64,000 bases of DNA from contig QRDG01000238.1 in NCBI GenBank assembly GCA_012064385.1, positions 965,703 to 1,029,702 on the forward strand, given 5' to 3'. The number at the start of each line of letters is the position of its first letter. The first letter of the stretch is position 1. The position numbers were made by a program, and so were the translations under genes. This DNA is from Puccinellia tenuiflora. Its lineage: Eukaryota; Streptophyta; Magnoliopsida; Poales; Poaceae. This document shows, one piece after another, positions 1-12,994 of the stretch. The notes under the pieces were generated by a model. That model was given only the letters and a program-made list of their open reading frames with translations. It was not told the DNA's origin and made no database searches.

Positions 1-2166
1 GTACCTTGTTGCGGATGTAAACCCGCCAAGGAAACTCTTTCTAAAATATTTTCCCTCTCATCTAAACCATCTCCCGTTAAGATCTGACAGTTCCGCAAGA
101 TACAAAAGACCGCCGATCCTTAGCCAAATAGCCGGAAATTTTTGTAACCTACCCGGCAAGTCAGACAATGGACTTCATGCCCCATCTGGAGCCAGTGCGT
201 CAAGATCTTGAAGGAAACTGCAATTGTACGCCAACCTCGTGAAGACACGAGGCTCACTTCGCAAAATTTACTTGTGAGATTACAAGAATACCACACTAAC
301 TTATCGTATCTAACTTTAGGTTAACAACTGACTCCAGCCCATGATAGTACCAACTAATCTTCTAGGACCACAAACCTTGACATGAAACGAGGACATAAGG
401 AGACTCATTTAGAATTGGTAACTAGAGGAACTCAAGGAGTGCATGAGAGTTGCTATGAAGATTCGAGCTCAGAGACCGACAGTAATGATGGGTTTCAAAG
501 AGGATCATGTACCTACCCGCTTGACGAGCAGTTAGTGGCACCTTAATCCCTTGCGCTAACCTTGCTAGGTTTGACCCACCCAAATTTGTCCCGTGAAATA
601 AAACCAAAGAAAAAAAAAACCTCGACTAACTCGTACCTATCACCGCAAACTTGGGAAAGATGGATGAGAACCCTAGCCTGCCGCTGATTTTCTGAAGATT
701 ATATGGAGCCTCAAGCACAAGACTCATCCAAGGGTGATCGCCACCAACAAACCCGAAGGAAACCAACTTTAAAGATCGTCAACATGGGGTTACCCCAGGA
801 AAAGGACGCCATTGACGCCATCTGCCGAACAACAATCCTAGTTCAACCCGGCTCAACTAGTCAAAACAAGAAAGACAGAGGTACCTGTTTGGGAAACAAC
901 TGGTGTGAAGATTCTTCACTAACTTTTGTGTTCTAAAGTACATTAAGCCGTGACTTTTTGAACAAACTTACCAAATTCTAGATTAACATCTAACCCCAGT
1001 TTGTGACGGTACTAACTGGCCTTGTCTAACAACAAGTTTGACAAGGAGAACTGTGATATAGAAAGAATCACCTATAGCTGGTAGTAAAAAGATCGCCATC
1101 ATCAAGGCCGAAGTCGATCAACACTGAAGACCATCTGCGCAGAATTGAACCAGGAAGCAAGCACCATCGACACTACCTATCGAGAAATCATCCTGTTCAA
1201 CTTGGCTTGGCCAATCACACCGAAGGAGGATTCAAGAAAGCACGAACATCGACCGCTGACATGAAGCTCTTTCTCTAACTTTTTAAGGTTAACTGAGAAC
1301 GCGACCCTTGCACCCTCGTCGAACAACAGACTAAACCACCTACCTTTAGGGTCCTTGTACTGACTCTTAGATTCCTCTGGAAGCTCGATATTCTAGGTTG
1401 TACTTCGTAAGATTCTTACCAACGCTTCATGAAGCTCAAGAACCAAGGAAGTCAGCAATGAAGTTCCTCCTTTACTCAGCTAAAGAAGGACAAGCATGAA
1501 GACAAATAACCAATGGAATACTCAGAAGAATCAAACGACGTAAGCGCCTGCTGTGGACAACATCAACCACCAAGCCAGTCCAGACGAACTTAGACGTTTA
1601 TAACTTCCTTTTTCTAATTAGAAACCGGAGAGAGTTGAGTGCGCAGACTCGACGCATCCTGAAAACCACGCGTCCCCATCTGCGACCCTCGTAATGAGAA
1701 AATAGTTCGAAGTGATATCTGCACCGACCCCAAGCACCAAGGAGTGACAACTGAGACGAAGATCGTCAAGAAGAACAATGCCTCCAAGTAAACTCCAGCT
1801 CCAAACTTCAGCAAGACCGATTAAAAAACCCCTTTTTAAGGGGGGAAGACCTGCAATAGGTATACAAGAACGTGGTAATAATTAGTTCCTTGCGCCTCAG
1901 CCTCGTAGAAACTGGGAACAGCTAACCAAGACTATCTAACAGCATCGATCGTCAAGTCAACCCTGTCATCCAGGATCGGAACCCATCAGAGAAAATTATC
2001 GACAAGGAACGACCTCGCAACATCAATTTGTCAATATCTGACCTGGCAACCTCACTGAAGAAGCAACGACCTCGGAAGTATAGCCAGCCCAAAACTCGTG
2101 CCCTCGTACTCCCCCGTACCCCGGGCAAAATCTCGGGACGAGATTTATTTTAAGGGGGGAAGGATT
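1..2166 (+). mobile_element. Internal 3' region of a Gypsy-like LTR retrotransposon (truncated by window start)
   Basis: This stretch precedes a long LTR and carries no open frame longer than about 80 codons, so it is the non-coding or decayed 3' interior of the element. Just before the LTR there is a perfect inverted repeat (2128-2146, arms AAATCTCG and CGAGATTT around GGA) and then a purine-rich tract at about 2152-2164 that fits a polypurine tract for plus-strand priming. A second similar G-rich tract lies near 1840-1850. The 'CTCGGGACGAGATT' context before the tract is, from memory, common in Tekay-type chromoviruses, which is an inference for this element. The protein-coding part would lie left of the window. 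Confidence 0.6.
2128..2164 (+). other. Inverted repeat plus polypurine tract before the 3' LTR
   Basis: Arms 2128-2135 and 2139-2146 are perfectly complementary around a 3-nt loop. The purine run at 2152-2164 ends two bases before TGTAACATCCC, the first bases of the LTR. This is the expected place for second-strand priming. Confidence 0.6.
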
Positions 2167-5100
2167 TGTAACATCCCAAATTTATAATAAGAATTAACAA
2201 GACCCAAAATTCAGAACCAACAAAAACTTTTTGAAATTACTTCACTAATGATTGTGTTTCTCTGTATATTGTTCTGTTTGACCTTGTGTGACTTGATGTT
2301 TATGCTTGTTTGGTTAGTAAGTATTAATCGAAGAACCCAACCCAAGTAAAAATATATTAAACTTGGTGCTCATGTTATGACAAGAGTAGATTCCATATAT
2401 CTTTTCTAATCTTATTTTGGCCAAAGTCTATTTCAAAGATGTTTGATTTCAGCAAATAAAATACCCTTTAGTTGAGAAAGTAAAAGTATTTCCAAAATTA
2501 TGTGTTCCCAAAAAAATGGAGATCTATATGTTATCTCCTATCTATTGCCAACCATGATATTTTGCATGTATACGCAACTCCCATTTCATAAACTCTGATT
2601 TCCACTCCATTTGAAAACAACACTAGTGGGGAAATATATCACCCCACATATTTCCCTTCTCAACCCTTTTTGGAAAACAATTAAGTTATGAGTTGAGACA
2701 TTTCTTTAAACATCATCTTGTCATAATTGAGTGTGATCATTTTTTTTATTATAAGATATTATTGTTAATTATGGAAATGGTGGTGTGATCAAATTATATG
2801 GTTTGAATTGTGTGGTCATGATTGTGATGTGAGTATTGTGTGTTTTGATGTGTGTGTTTGCTAAATAAAATTATGAAGAGAAGAAAAGAAACAAAAGCAA
2901 CACAGCAACACATAAAATAATGGGACAAGTGCCATGCAAATTTCTCTAAGTGAGAAATTAGTATTTTCTTTTAAACCCAAAAATCAGTGGGGTGACATGA
3001 TGATCACCTTCACATTTCTCTTGTATCTTTTCCCTCTTCAAAAATCTATTTTTCAAAATTCCAAATTTAAAATTTTATTTCTTTCTTTATTAATTTGAAT
3101 CACAAAATGTGCTATGATGCACTTACCAAAAAAATCTCATCATAGCACCACAAATCATTATTAATATATATGAAGTCAATGGTGGAAACCATTTTCAAAA
3201 ATTCGAATTTAAAATTGGTTGTGACATTTGGTCGAACAGGTGGTGAGCACCACCCTGTTCTTCCCCAAACCGAAGAACTCCGAATCAAATCGATGGATTC
3301 GGGTTGTTGTTCTTCGATTCCTTGCACCACTCCACTCCTCTCAACCTCACGGACCTCCCTAGCACCTCGAACCAGCACGGGAGCCACCCTAGTCGTCGCA
3401 GTGGTCGCCGTTCATCACCGTGGCCAGGGAGCACGCGCTCCTGTGGCCATGTCGCCCTGTGGAGGAGACCGTCCCGCGGCCTAGCTAGCCCGACGCCGCA
3501 CCCTACCACCTCACCTGCCCCCTCTCGCGCCCGCACCACGCCCAGCAAGAACCCAAGCCCGCCGGGAACTCGCCACCCGTGCGTGCCGTGCACCGCCAAA
3601 TCGCTCCCGAGGCCGTCCCCCACCATCGAGCTCGCCCAGCTCGCCTCCACACCACCTGCAGTGCCCCTCCGTAGCCCAGCACCGTAGCCGCCCCCGCACC
3701 GCCCCTATGGCGAGCCTAGTCGCCCGCTGGACCGCCCCAGCACCGTGTCCACCATGGACCGGGCTCCGGCTATAAAAGAGGAGCCGCCCCGAGCTCAAAT
3801 TCCACCACCCCACGCCACCCCCGTCGCCACTGTCCATTCCCCATCACTCCACTCTCTCTTGTGCACCGTCAGGAGGGCGGAATCGCCGCAGCAGGGCTGC
3901 TTGCTGCCCTGCATCGTCCGCAAGCCCCGCCACTGCCGAGGTGGTCGACGACCAAATTGTGGTCGTGCTGCCCCTCTCTTTCTCTCTTCTCCCTCCCTAG
4001 CTCTACGTTTTGCCTCACCGCCACCGCATGCTGACACCCTCACCGTATTGTGCACAGGGACGCCGCCAGGAGCTCGCCGTCTCCGCTCCGTGTCCGTGGA
4101 GGCCGCATCACCGTCGCCGACGAACCCGGCCGCCTTAGGACCTACGACTCCGTCCGCAGTCGTTCCCGAGCCTCCGCCGTCAATCTGCACCGTCCCCGCA
4201 GCCACCCGAGCCCCCTAGGTGAGCAAACCATCCTCCACCGTGCCGCCGACGCGGTAGCGCCGCCAAATTTAGGTCGCCGCCGATTCTTTGAATCTGGGCC
4301 GTTATATCTAGATCCAACGGCAGCATACCGATTCGTCTGTTTTCTGAAAAACTGCTGTCTGGAAAACCCGTTTAGATTAGCTCACTTTGCAAGTAAATTC
4401 TGGTAAATCTGCCCCACCAAAATTTATAAACTTCATATGGTTGGAAAGATCTAGATTCATAGATTCAAATGCATGTTTTGTATTTCCAAAATAACTAGCT
4501 TAGCATCCTCGAATAAATAGGCAAAGTAGCTATGCTCTGTCTGTTCCAGAAAAACTTCTGAAACAGATATTTAGTTCTGTTTTTAGCTGTTAGTATAAAT
4601 TCACCTAATTTTATTTAGGAGTTTGTCTTGGTATGACATGTTAGTATAGTTAGTATACTACCATGAACAAGAATTGAGAACCCCAAAATAAAATCTGTGT
4701 AAAAGATTTAAAATGAAAAAGATAGCTAATCAGTTCAGTTCAACACATGAAATAACAGAGAGAGCTCACTTCCCATGCAAATTGCTATTTAACCAGAGGC
4801 CTAAAAATAGCAAACTAAAATCTTGTAGCAAGTACAACATGCCATCTTCACATAGATGCAGGCCATGATCATGTTGGATAATTCCCTGATTCAAAATAAA
4901 AATGACAAATGTGCTAGTTGTTAAACTTTAATAGGTGAATTCTCTGTCAGAAATTTGATTAAGACTTTGAAACTTGATATCTCGAGATCTATGAATCCAA
5001 CAATATCCAATGAAAATGTTCTGAAAATCTTATGAAAATATCTAGCTCACTAAAGTGGTTTCACCCCATTTAGATTAATAAATAAATAATGATATTCAAA

Positions 5101-7762
5101 ATGCCACAGTAGATATAAAACCTAAACTTGTTTGTTTCTGATACTCTATTAATCCAAATGAGGTCAAACCAATTTTGTTAGCTCACATTTGAGCAATACT
5201 AGTTATCCCTAAGAGGATTTAACTTTTAAGTAATATTAACTTGAGTTGTAGCAAAAACAAGAAAACTAAACTTCTGGATAAAAAAACATTTATATAGGGA
5301 GTTTAATAACCTCAATTGAATTAAATCCAATTGGGTTGTATTCTACACATTAGTAGCTATCAGTAGAATATTAGTTCATATTTTTGTGATCAACAGAACT
5401 TAAGTTATGCAATTAAACATGCACCACTAGTTTCTGCCATATTTAAGACCTAATCAAATAATAGTTAATTCAATTAAATTGAAATCAAATTGTGTTGCCT
5501 TGGGTGTGCAATAGCTAGGTGTGATGCTTGAGAATTGTTGTGAAGCTTGATTGAGTGGTTTAGAAATAGTATGTATTGCTTGTTTATTTTGATAATTAGA
5601 TTATTTTTGTGTGATTAATATAATTGCCTTGCTTGTTAAACTTGGTTATATTCAAGTTGAGTGCTAGCTTAAGTGTCTAGTAATGTCTCTACCTTAGATT
5701 GGTGAGATATTTTGAATTACAGAAAAGAGTTGGTAGCTTAACTTTTGTCTGAAGTATTTCCTGTTTGAATAAAGATGCTTAATCACAACTTTAATCATAA
5801 TTTTTAAACATGAGTAGTGTTGGTGATTGCCAAACTGGTTTGTTAAATAATAATCTTCTCTCATGATTGTTGTTTGTTAGTGTTTGCTTGATGTTTGTTA
5901 TTGGAGTGCCCTACTGTGTGTTGATTGTGTTCTTTCCTTTTTTGCGACGCTAGATATAAACGCTACCTGGGTGATATTGGAAAGGATTTATTGGAGGAGA
6001 ATCAGAGTTTATTTCTTTGATCAGTGAGGAGAAGTCCAGGGGCATTATGCTGAAAACAGGCAAGCTACTTCTCTGAGCTTGTATTTATATACGTCTATTT
6101 TGATTTACATGTTTTACCTATACAAAGCATAAATGACTTAAGTGGTTTTTGCCACTAAAGCTATTATTTTTGAAAACCCTTTTCCAAAATACAAATATAT
6201 TATTCTGACACCCTATATGGAGGTATTGGGTGGAAAAAATTCTTTTTCAAACTATAGGATGGGAAAAGAAAAATATTGTTTACTCAAAACTCCTTTGAAA
6301 ATACTTTTGTGGTTATGGAATGCCACGATGTTGGTGTGAAAATGGAGAAGTGGTGAATGGTGATGTTTATGAAAAATGCACATTGTCTCCTAGTACTATG
6401 ACGACCAGCCAATAACCTGTGCGACCACATCTACCCACATATGGGAAAGGGCGTAGTCATGTAATTTGCTCCTGCTAGTACTGGATGCCTCAACAACGAG
6501 GATGACCTCGTTCCATGAGGGGATGGTCATGGCGACCTACCCCCTGACCCGGGTCCCGGCAATCTGATGGATTGAGGGATTGAAGGTCCACCTTTGGGTC
6601 GCCGGATAGAACTACGAGTCCTCACATCTAGGTTCCTTGACGAAGGATCCTGTACTAGGTGTGGAGGGAATGGTGATTTCGTAGCGGTAGGGTCCTATAC
6701 TAGCATGAGCAAAGGACAGGCTATGGTCGGTGGCTCAACTTCGCATACATCTTGTATGGCGGGACGTGGCAGACACGATGAGCTACCGGATGGGTGTGGG
6801 AAAAGCGTGCTACCTTTGCAGAGGGTAAAAACTATTCGAATAGCCGAGTCCTCGGATATGGACAGTTGGGAGGCTGTACTAGACTATGTGCAAGTTTTGG
6901 AAAAGATTTGAGATTTGAAGGAGAAAATGAAGTGGAGGATGTTTTACGCAACTGTGCCAACGTGCTGGTATGAGTTGTTGGAATAAATGGACCATGATGA
7001 GACATGGTCTGGAAAAAGGAGGAGTTTTGGAGAAATAAACAAAATGGTGATTTTCCGGGAAAAATGTTTTTAAAAGGGACTTCTTACCTTTCTCAACAAA
7101 CATCTACTATCAGGAAAAACGTTTTAAAAATAGGTTCTTACAAAAAAAATGATTTATGGGAAGAAGATCAAAAAGCCTTCTTTTCTTTTAACAAAGGCTA
7201 TAGATATTTTGAAAAACATACAAGGATTATGAAAAGTTATAAAAAAAATTCTTATTGTTTTCTTCAACAAAAGTTTTAGAGTTTTCAAACAAAGTTTTAT
7301 TAAACAAAAGTCTATCCTTCCCTTTTCAACAAGGATAGAGTTTTCAAAGCAAATAAAGTTTTACTCAAACTATAAAAAGTGTAGTGCATGCTCATTCGGG
7401 GGAGTAGTTTGCGAGTACAATCAAATGTACTCATATTGGTTTCGTCCCTAGCTATTGTCTTAGCCAGATTATTAAAGAAGAGCAGCTTGAAGAAGGAGAC
7501 GGAAATGACGTCAATGCGAACTAGGGCGCTTCCCAGTCAGTTGCCTGTAGGGTTAAGGCGAATGACTTGGGCTCCACGTTGTTTGGTGATTTCCGCTGCA
7601 AGTACCTATTGAAGATTATGACTTCAATCAAGTAAGTAAATTCCTTTGGTATTTATGGATGTTCTTTGATCACCAGTTTGATTGTGCTCAGCGACACACT
7701 GATCATGGGATCGCTGATGTAGGCACAAGGGTATTTCGGACGGCTAGTCCGGGGTCCCCACA
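2167..7762 (+). mobile_element. Very long (about 5.6 kb) 3' LTR of a Gypsy-like retrotransposon
   Basis: It starts TGTAACATCCC right after the polypurine tract, and the best end is ...GGTCCCCACA at 7762, where sequence switches to a minus-strand Athila-type gag. It has a GC-rich block (about 3350-4260) followed by a long AT-rich block, and no convincing gene. LTRs of about 5 kb are known in a few Triticeae families such as Sukkula; assignment to that group is a guess. The right end is placed by the break in the gag frame rather than by a target-site duplication, because the other end lies outside the window. It shares a palindrome cassette (6811-6870) with two other LTRs here. Confidence 0.6.
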
Positions 7763-7985
7763 GAAACCCCTGCAATCTTAAACAAACACATATATCTCTC
7801 ATAAATAGCAAGTGATAACCAGGATGAACCGTTCCTTCTCCTGCATAACGGTTACTCATAACACGGTCGACAATTCCCATAGGTATTTTAAATGGAACAT
7901 TTTCAATAGGTGGAGGACCTCTTGCTGCCACAAGAGCAGCGGAGAGGGTGTCTCCAAATGTTGCTTCAAACTCAGAAGGCTCCAT
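7763..7985 (-). pseudogene. 5' fragment of an Athila-type gag gene
   Basis: The frame starts at an ATG at 7985 on the minus strand, about 90 bases after the primer-binding site. It reads an N-terminal gag-like segment of about 74 residues, including MEPSEFEATFGDTLSAAL and a VHPGYHLL stretch resembling the conserved start of the Athila/Fatima-type gag domain. At 7762 it runs into the LTR of another element, so the rest of gag and pol lie left of the window or are lost. It is truncated and not expected to work. Confidence 0.55.
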
Positions 7986-8070
7986 AATGAAGTAGAACAA
8001 CAGGTAAAAATAAAAACAGCACTTGAAGTCAAAGTGTTCCTTACCAATTCTACTTACCAACAACGCAAAG

Positions 8071-8089
8071 CTCCCCGGCAACGGCGCCA
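8071..8089 (-). other. Primer-binding site (tRNA-Asp type)
   Basis: On the minus strand this reads TGGCGCCGTTGCCGGGGAG. That is the primer-binding sequence typical of Athila-lineage elements and complementary to a tRNA-Asp 3' end. It lies 11 bases inside the LTR edge at 8101, which fixes the orientation. Confidence 0.8.
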
Positions 8090-8100
8090 GAAAATAGTCT

Positions 8101-9612
8101 TGATGACCCACAAGTATAGAGGATCTATCGCAGTACTATCGATAAATAAGAGCGTCGAACCCAACGAGGAGCAGAAGGTGTTGGCTTGTAGATTCAAGCA
8201 AGGTTTCACTATAAACACTAACAGAAGGATTTTTATGGGTTTTTATAATAACAAATAAATAAAGTGCGAGTAAATAAAAGAGAGCAGTAATTATTGCAGC
8301 AAGTGGCCCAATCCTTTTTAGCACAAAGGACAAGGCGGTGATTCTACTTATAATGGCTAAACGCTCCTGAGGACATATGGGAGTAATGTCAAGTCACTTT
8401 CGCTTCATACTGCTGATTAATGTTTAACGTTTTGCTAAGTGTTGTGTGGGTGAACCTATGCTAATGAACTGCCCTTACTTGGACTAGAACACACTTGTGA
8501 TTACACTTCCCTACAAGCATCCGCAAATGCAAAGAAGTATTTAATAATTAACTAACCACAGCTTTAAACTCTGAGATCCTACACTCCCTCATGCACTAGT
8601 TTACTGGTGGGGGTTCAGGTTTTTGTGATTCCTACAACCACCTCACATGCAAACTAAATACACAATGCATTCCCCTAGGCCCATAAAGGTGAAGTGTCAT
8701 ATAGTCGACGTTCACACAACACCACTAGAAGAATAGCACCACAACTTAAATATCAAACCATTAAATATTACTCAGCATAATTCACTACTTGCAACGAGAC
8801 TCCCCATGTCCTCAAGAACCAAACGAACTACTCACAAGACATCATATGGATCATAATCAGAGGTGATGAATGAATGATTAACAATCTGGTCATAAAAGTA
8901 TTTCACCGATAAAACTCAATAGCATCAACTACACAAGGCAATCAACACCGGAAAAGAGATCCCAATGAACTACAACAAGTATAACCCTAGATGAAGCGGC
9001 GGAACGGAGTGGAGCCGTGGGGATGATGGTGCTGTCGGTGAGGATGATGTTGATGATGATCCCGATGAAGCCCGTGATGATGACGATGATGATGGCGACG
9101 ATCTCCCCCCTCTGGGAAGGAATTCCCCTGGCAGATTTCTCTCTACCGGAGAGCTTTTTCTCTCTCTGTGGTTTCCGCCCCCGAGGCAGCGGCGGAATAT
9201 TTCTTCGAAGCGCCCCCCATGTTTTTTAGGTCAAAGGGGTGATATACGTCAAAGGGGGCAGCCGGAGGCGACCCAGGGCCACCAGGTGGGCCCTAGGCGC
9301 AGCCCGGGGACAGGCCGTGGCCAGGTGGCACCTGGTGCTCTGGTGGCTCCCCTCTGGCTCCTCTTCTGGCTTCTCTCGTCATCTGGAAAAATACTGATCC
9401 TTGAATTTTTGCGGAATTTTTGGCGATGCAGAAGTATAGTATCTTGACGGTGCTTTTTCGAGTTGATTCCGGGCTCCGGCAGTCAAATCACCAACAATCA
9501 TCAAACATGCAAAATAAGATAAAATAACATATGTATAGAATTATAATAAGAAATATATCCATGAATAACAGTAAATTATGATATAAAATAGTGATGCAAA
9601 ATGGACGTATCA
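8101..9612 (-). mobile_element. 5' LTR (1.5 kb) of an Athila-type Gypsy retrotransposon
   Basis: On the minus strand it starts TGATACGTCCATTTTGCATC at 9612 and ends CTTGTGGGTCATCA at 8101, so both TG and CA termini are present and the primer-binding site follows. Sequence and length resemble Fatima/Sabrina-type LTRs of wheat; the name is from memory. It contains a GATGAT-rich simple repeat near 9020-9100. The element was inserted into a plus-strand LINE; the first five flanking bases are GGGGT (9613-9617), but the partner copy lies outside the window. The element is truncated on the left by the 5.6-kb LTR. Confidence 0.75.
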
Positions 9613-12600
9613 GGGGTCCTCTCCTCGCCGGAGGCCACCACCATTGCACTTGGGGAGCGTGCTGGACTTTGCCTTCCTCGACCTACCGGAAGTCGGCACT
9701 CCTCGGCTGGCCCCCTCGCGGGCGTGGGGCGCTCCGCCGTTGGGTCCTTCGCCGGTCTGGTCCCCTGCTACTGTGGAGGCGTTCCCCCCACTCCCCTCAC
9801 GCCCGGGGCGGGCCTGTGGAAGTGGGGTGTCGGCCTCTCCCTCAGAGGTGCTCCTGGTGGGTGCTATCTCGGTGGAGCTCGCCTCTCCGGCTCCGGCGGG
9901 GGAGCTCTCCGTTCCGGCGGCGCCGCCAGATCCGGAAGACGGGAGAGCTCTAGGGTTCCCAGATTTTTCTCTCACCGTCCAAACTTGCTGGGACAGGCTT
10001 TCCGCTAGGGTGGGTGGAAGGGACATCATCGACTGGTGGTCCTTCATGAGTGGCGATCTGAGGCGCGCAACACCTCAAAGGGTGGAGCCGCAACAAGGGT
10101 GGAGAAGCAAAAGTTGAGAAAGCCCACTTGCTGGAGCAGATCAATGAGCTGGATGCCCTGGCTGACTCAGCGGGGCTCGACGAGGAGGGTTGGGCCTTCC
10201 GTTATAACCTAAAAGACCAAATCCTCCAACTCCTACGGGTGGAGGAGGAGTACTGGAGATAGAGAGGGCGGGTTATATGGCTACTCCAGGGGGACGCCAA
10301 TACCGCGTACTTTCATGCTATGGCGAATGGCCGTCACCGCAAATGCAACATTTCCTCTCTAACCACTCCAACAGGACCGATCTCCAATAAACGCGCTCTG
10401 CGGGAGCATATCTATGCCTTTTATAGGAGCTTCTAGGTACTACCGCACCACGTCTCTGCAGTCTGGCCGCTCACTCCTGGGGGGAGAACCAGCGGGTCAC
10501 AGAGCAAGAGAACCTGGGTCTAGCTCTCACCTTCACAGAACAGGCCCTCGAGTCTATTGTCTGGGACGTGAAAGCCAACACTGCTCCAGGCCCGGATGGT
10601 CTGCCGGTCCTTTTCTTCAAGAAATGTTGGCCACTGGTTAGACATGGAGTCTTACATATCCTGAACGACTTTATCTTGGGAAGAATCAACATATCGAGAC
10701 TGAACTTCGGGTTTCTTTCTCTGATTCCTAAAGTCCAAGGAGCAGAATCCACCACTCAATTCAGACCGATCGCCCTAATCAACGTGATCTTCAAGATCAT
10801 CTCCAAGGCTTTTTCTACCAGACTAGATCCAATAGCTAACAGAATCATCAGCCAAAATCAAACAGCGTTCATCAAAGGCAGATTTATTCAGGATGGTGCT
10901 CTGGCTCTTCTCGAGACAGTCCATGAAAAATAAGCTCCAAGAAACTTGGGGGTATCTTGCTGAAGCTGGACTTTGAGAAGGCCTATGACAGAGTAAACTG
11001 GGATTTCTTGATTGAGGTGCTCTGCCTCAAGGGTTTTGACGCTGGCTACCTACACCGAATCTATCAACTGGTCTCCGACGACCAGACCTCCATTTCGATC
11101 AATGGAGGAATGGGCCCATTCTTCAGAAACAGACGCGGAGTGCGTCAAGGGGACCCGCTCTCGCCTCTAATCTTTAACTTTGCAGCAGAAGCCATTTCAG
11201 TCATCCTCTCTTCCGCCAACGAGGCATGACACATTCACGGGGTGGTGCCTCACCTGATTCCCGGGGGAATCACTCACCTCCAATACGCGGACGACACCCT
11301 CATCCTCATCCAGAATGAGAACCTAGACATCATCAACCTCAAACTCCTTCTCATGTGCTTTGAAGACATGTCTGGCCTGAAAATAAACTTTCATAAAAGC
11401 GAGGTCATTGTCATGAATGCAACAGCGGACGAGCAACTTCGGGTGGCGACTATACTGAACTGCAAACTAGGGTCGTTTCCTTTCACCTACCTGGGGCTCC
11501 TCATCGATCTCGGACAGGAAACTCACGATTGACCAGTGGAACTTCCTGCTCCAGAAGCTTACTGACAAGGTGGAACCTTGGATTGGACGATTTCTATCCT
11601 CGGGGGGGGGGGGGGGGGGGCAGACTAATCCTCTCCAATGCCTGCCTTGCAAACCTACCCATTTATATCATGGGCCTCTTTCTCCTCCAAGAGGGGGTCC
11701 GCGAGAAGTTCGACTACGTTAGGGCCAGATTTTACTGGGAAGGATCGGGCCGTAAACGCAAATACATGGTTAACTGGTCGGCGGTATGCAGACCAAAGGA
11801 ACAAGGAGACTTGGGGCTCCTTAACACTAGAATGATGAAATCGGCGCTTTTGCTGAAATGGATTTGGAGGATGTACCAGCCTGAAGATTCAATCTGGTCC
11901 GCCATCATTAGGACGAAATATCTCCTGTGGGTGGATCCCCTTTTTGGAAAAGTCTTCACAAGATCAAACACCTGTTCAAACTAGGGGCCAAACACGAGAT
12001 CCGCGATGGGTCACGGACTCTGTTCTGGTTGGACTGGTGGACTAGGGATACCCGTCTCCGGGAGAGGTTCCCACTCCTCTTCTCAATTTGCGACGACCCC
12101 ATGATCTCGGGTGAGGATGCTGTGTCGGGACACATCAACCTCCGTAGGTCTCCGGACTTGGCTGGGAGAACCGAATGGGAAGCTCTAATCACCCTCCTCG
12201 GCGATACCATCACCTACCAGGGCCCCGACAAGGTCTCTTGGTCTTTGGAAGCTTCTGGCAGATTCTCGGTAAAATCTATGTACTCTAAATTGTCGCAAGG
12301 GGCGACCGTTTTACACTATAGAGACTTATGGGCTGCCAAGTTACCTTCGAAAATCAAAATCTTCTCGTGGCAACTTGCCATCAACTGCCTCCCGACCAGC
12401 CTTAACATTGCTCAACGGTTCGGTCCTACGAAGGGCCGCTGTGCCCTGTGTGCTGAACCTGAAGATGCAAACCACATGTTCTTCTCGTGTTCTCTAGCTA
12501 AATTTGCGTGGAGTGTTATACTTGGGTGCAACTGGTGCCCGGCTTCGTTCGCACAGGCGTTTGCCATTTTCTCGGGTCTGCCGGGGCAGACTCGACGTCA

Positions 12601-12994
12601 AACCTGGATCCTCTTTGTAGCCCAATGCTGGGCGCTTTGGCTTATCCACAACAACTTTACGCTGCAAGCAAGATTCATTAAACATCCCGCTGATGTGATC
12701 TTCAAAACCTCTCTTTTTATGCAGCTTTGGCTCACACTGTCCAAGGAGGAGGACAGAGCAGGACTCGAGAGGTGGGTGGCAGGACTTCGGCGCATCCACG
12801 CGGAAAATCTTCCCGCTAGTTCAAGAAACCTTCCTAGAGTGTAGCAGTGATCTCTCCTTTGGCTAAGCTGTACGCCGCAGCATGTTGTCTTTACTTTGAC
12901 TAAGCTGTACACCGCAGCATGTAATACTGTCGGTGCTACCTTTGTGCTTTATTAATTTAAAGCAGGGTAATAATTACCTTTTATCTAAAAAAAA
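9613..12994 (+). pseudogene. L1-type LINE (3' part): reverse transcriptase and C-terminal zinc-binding region, decayed
   Basis: Frame fragments in order show the linker after the endonuclease (about 10110-10430), reverse transcriptase with the start APGPDG (10583), LKLDFEKAYDRV (10960), RQGDPLSP (11143) and YADDT (11284), then a zf-RVT-like region with CALC...H (near 12440-12480). A poly-A run at 12987-12994 marks the 3' end. Frames are broken by stops (for example at 10258 and 11227) and frameshifts, and a run of 19 G (11602-11620) sits inside the coding region. The endonuclease is almost absent: a GC-rich, proline-rich stretch (9640-9960) joins directly to the segment before the linker, which suggests an internal deletion. 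The 5' end is separated by the Athila-type insertion. Confidence 0.85.
11602..11620 (+). repeat. G19 homopolymer inside LINE coding sequence
   Basis: Nineteen consecutive G lie where related LINEs encode a short serine-glycine-glycine stretch. It contributes to a frame break. Confidence 0.9.

Noticed and set aside
3112..4406. Overlapping long open frames on both strands in a GC-rich block
   Set aside because: They overlap each other in several frames, have Pro/Arg/Ser-rich composition, no recognisable domain and lie inside a long LTR; they follow from GC content.
9591..10144. Several 120-157 codon frames on both strands
   Set aside because: They start in or at the edge of the Athila-type LTR and cover a LINE segment with a deletion; only the end of one frame matches LINE protein.
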